A DNA stretch of 36,575 nucleotides, from contig MU401767.1 in the NCBI GenBank assembly GCA_022579005.1, positions 1-36,575 on the forward strand, in the 5' to 3' direction. Shown here piece by piece: positions 35,242 through 36,575 of the stretch. The notes below the pieces were generated by a model, which had not been told where the DNA came from, ran no database searches, and was given only the letters and a program-made list of their open reading frames with translations. The position numbers were made by a program, and so were the translations under genes. Source of the stretch: Poronia punctata (Eukaryota; Ascomycota; Sordariomycetes; Xylariales; Xylariaceae). Numbering within the stretch: the first letter of the stretch is position 1; every line of letters begins with the position of its first letter.

Positions 35242-35860
35242 CCTTAGAAATTTAGCTATTATATAATAACCGGTTTATTTAATTTAAGCAAATAATAGCT
35301 AAGGTATTAAGCTTTTTATTTACTTTTAAAAATTAATTATAATGCAAATAAAAATGCTAAAAATAGCAAACCTTAATTATAGTATTCTCTTATAGCTTAA
35401 AGCTGCGCTATTAAAATACTCAAATAAAATATTAAGTATTAAGCTAATTTTTACTTATATATATATTATAGCTAAAATAACGCGATTTTATATACTTAGT
35501 ATTATTTTAATAAGCTATATTATATAAGCTAACCTATTTTTAAATGTTTGGCATTTTATATAAAAGCTAAAACAAGTTAGTTTATATTTTTATAATTTCT
35601 TTAAAATTTATTATAAGTAAAAAGCTAAATAAAAGGTACTTTTAAAGACTTAATTTCTAATCTTTGTACTATACCTTAAAAAGTACCTAAAAGCTATAAT
35701 ACTTTTATATAATACTATTTAACCTTTATTAAATCTATATATTTAGGCTTTATACTTTTATAATTTCTTTTAAATTTTATATATAAGTTTAAAAACATAG
35801 TGCAAGAAAAAGAAGCGTTGTAAATAGAGGCGCGTTGCAAATCCTATCTACTATAGTTAG
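35242..35860 (-). repeat. right arm of the long inverted repeat
   Basis: Reverse-complement partner of the left arm. It ends CTATCTACTATAGTTAG. Where the arms differ it is sometimes the better preserved one, for example GAGGCGCGTTGCAA near the tip. So mutation hit both arms after the duplication. Confidence 0.88.
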
Positions 35861-36480
35861 CCAAGCTAGTAGATTATATTTATATAGTTAATTTAAATAA
35901 TATTATAGTTTTTTTTTAAAAAAATAGAAAAATATAAAAAGCACTTTTAATTAGTTTATAAGCAATTAGCAAAGTATTAATTATTTAAAAGGCTATTAAA
36001 GTATAAGGTTTTTAAAACTAAAATAAAGTTTTTAAAGTTTATTATTATAATTAAAAATTAAAAATAAGATTTTAAAAAGTTACTACTATTTAAAAGGAAA
36101 AAGTACTAATTTTAATATATAATATATAAGTATTTTTAAAGTTTATAAACTTTTATAAAAAGTTTATAAATAAGTATATAAATATTATTATACTAATTAT
36201 AGCAATTTTAAAAAGTTATACTTTGCTAAGCTACGTTTTTAAATAAACTTTAAAAGTAAATTAAATATTTAAAAATATAGAAAAAGCTTTTATTTTAATA
36301 ACTACTTTTTAATATTAAAATAGCTGTTTAAATTTTAAAATAAAAACAAACACGTTAATAAAAGCAATATAAAAATATCATTATAGCTTTATAAAAAAAT
36401 ATAAAAGCTAGTTGCTTATTAGTTATAAAAGCTTATAAATATAAAAGCTAAGTAAGCAACATACTAATAAAAGCTTTTAC
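35861..36480. other. RIP-degraded AT-rich DNA, no gene
   Basis: Stop-dense A/T sequence from the right arm to the microsatellite. Nothing recognised. Confidence 0.65.

Positions 36481-36575
<95 letters not shown>
36481..36575. repeat. (TTA)n microsatellite running off the window
   Basis: An uninterrupted TTA repeat of at least 95 nt, more than 31 units, reaching the last base. Its full length is unknown because the window ends inside it. Having no C or G it cannot be changed by RIP. Confidence 0.97.

Larger units (their letters stand above)
34131..35860. mobile_element. element with about 620-bp terminal inverted repeats
   Basis: The left arm (34,131-34,762) is the reverse complement of the right arm (35,242-35,860) along its whole length, with scattered transitions and small indels; the centre is 479 bp. 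Tips read CTAACCGTGGTAGATAGG on the left and, reversed, CTAACTATAGTAGATAGG on the right. Flanking bases show no clear long target duplication; a TA duplication hidden in the CTAA/TTAG tips is possible. The centre has no readable transposase and is too short for one, so it is non-autonomous: a foldback-like or long-TIR MITE-like element. Alternatively it is an inverted duplication of host or element DNA. If transcribed it would fold into a long double-stranded RNA. Confidence 0.85.

Noticed and set aside
1..36575. Mitochondrial genome of a fungus
   Set aside because: The A+T content would allow it, but no mitochondrial protein, rRNA or tRNA gene is seen, and a full LTR retrotransposon with RIP-type changes is nuclear.
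1..36575. Intergenic DNA of another AT-rich eukaryote such as Plasmodium or Dictyostelium
   Set aside because: The scarcity of CA/TG, C mostly kept before T, and transition-only differences between repeat copies are the RIP pattern of ascomycetes rather than general A/T bias. Not fully excluded.

Overview
The window looks like a gene-free, extremely A+T-rich block of nuclear DNA from a filamentous ascomycete (Pezizomycotina), built from transposons ruined by repeat-induced point mutation (RIP). The basis is as follows. TA dinucleotides are everywhere, while CA and TG are scarce and surviving C is mostly followed by T. Related repeat copies differ mainly by C/T and G/A changes. No intact protein gene is present: the longest stop-free stretches are about 70-80 codons and lie inside decayed repeats. 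Such blocks are known as AT-isochores, pericentromeric or centromeric DNA, or subtelomeres; the sequence does not say which. The species cannot be named.

Layout. 1-4,860: featureless RIP desert. About 4,870-7,000: a less degraded stretch with a minus-strand Lys/Arg-rich decayed reading frame (possibly a DNA-transposon relic), ending in a small GC island at 6,930-7,080 with strong hairpins. 8,340-9,165 and 10,960-11,471: two plus-strand relics of one unknown protein family; a third partial copy lies at 27,992-28,296. 13,231-19,344: a full-length but dead LTR retrotransposon (LTRs of 340 and 339 bp, termini TGTTA/TAACA, 5-bp target duplication ATAAA, about 5.4 kb interior, perhaps Copia type). 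19,350-26,948: RIP desert. 26,949-27,012: a 32-bp tandem duplication. 27,101-27,632: a sharply bounded GC-rich island with a 131-bp repeat given twice at an offset of 401 bp, a stable hairpin, and tRNA-like A- and B-box sequences, probably SINE-like or otherwise pol III-derived. 28,300-34,130: RIP desert with a pair of small hairpins. 34,131-35,860: an element with two inverted arms of about 620-630 bp around a 479-bp centre. 36,481 to the window end: a pure (TTA)n microsatellite.

How the parts relate: nothing here works as a pathway. The elements were probably recognised as duplicated DNA, mutated and silenced. The more informative parts are those that escaped: the GC island, the outer edges of the LTRs, and the tips of the long inverted repeat. 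All superfamily assignments below the level of 'LTR element' or 'long inverted repeat' are tentative because RIP has erased most protein signal.
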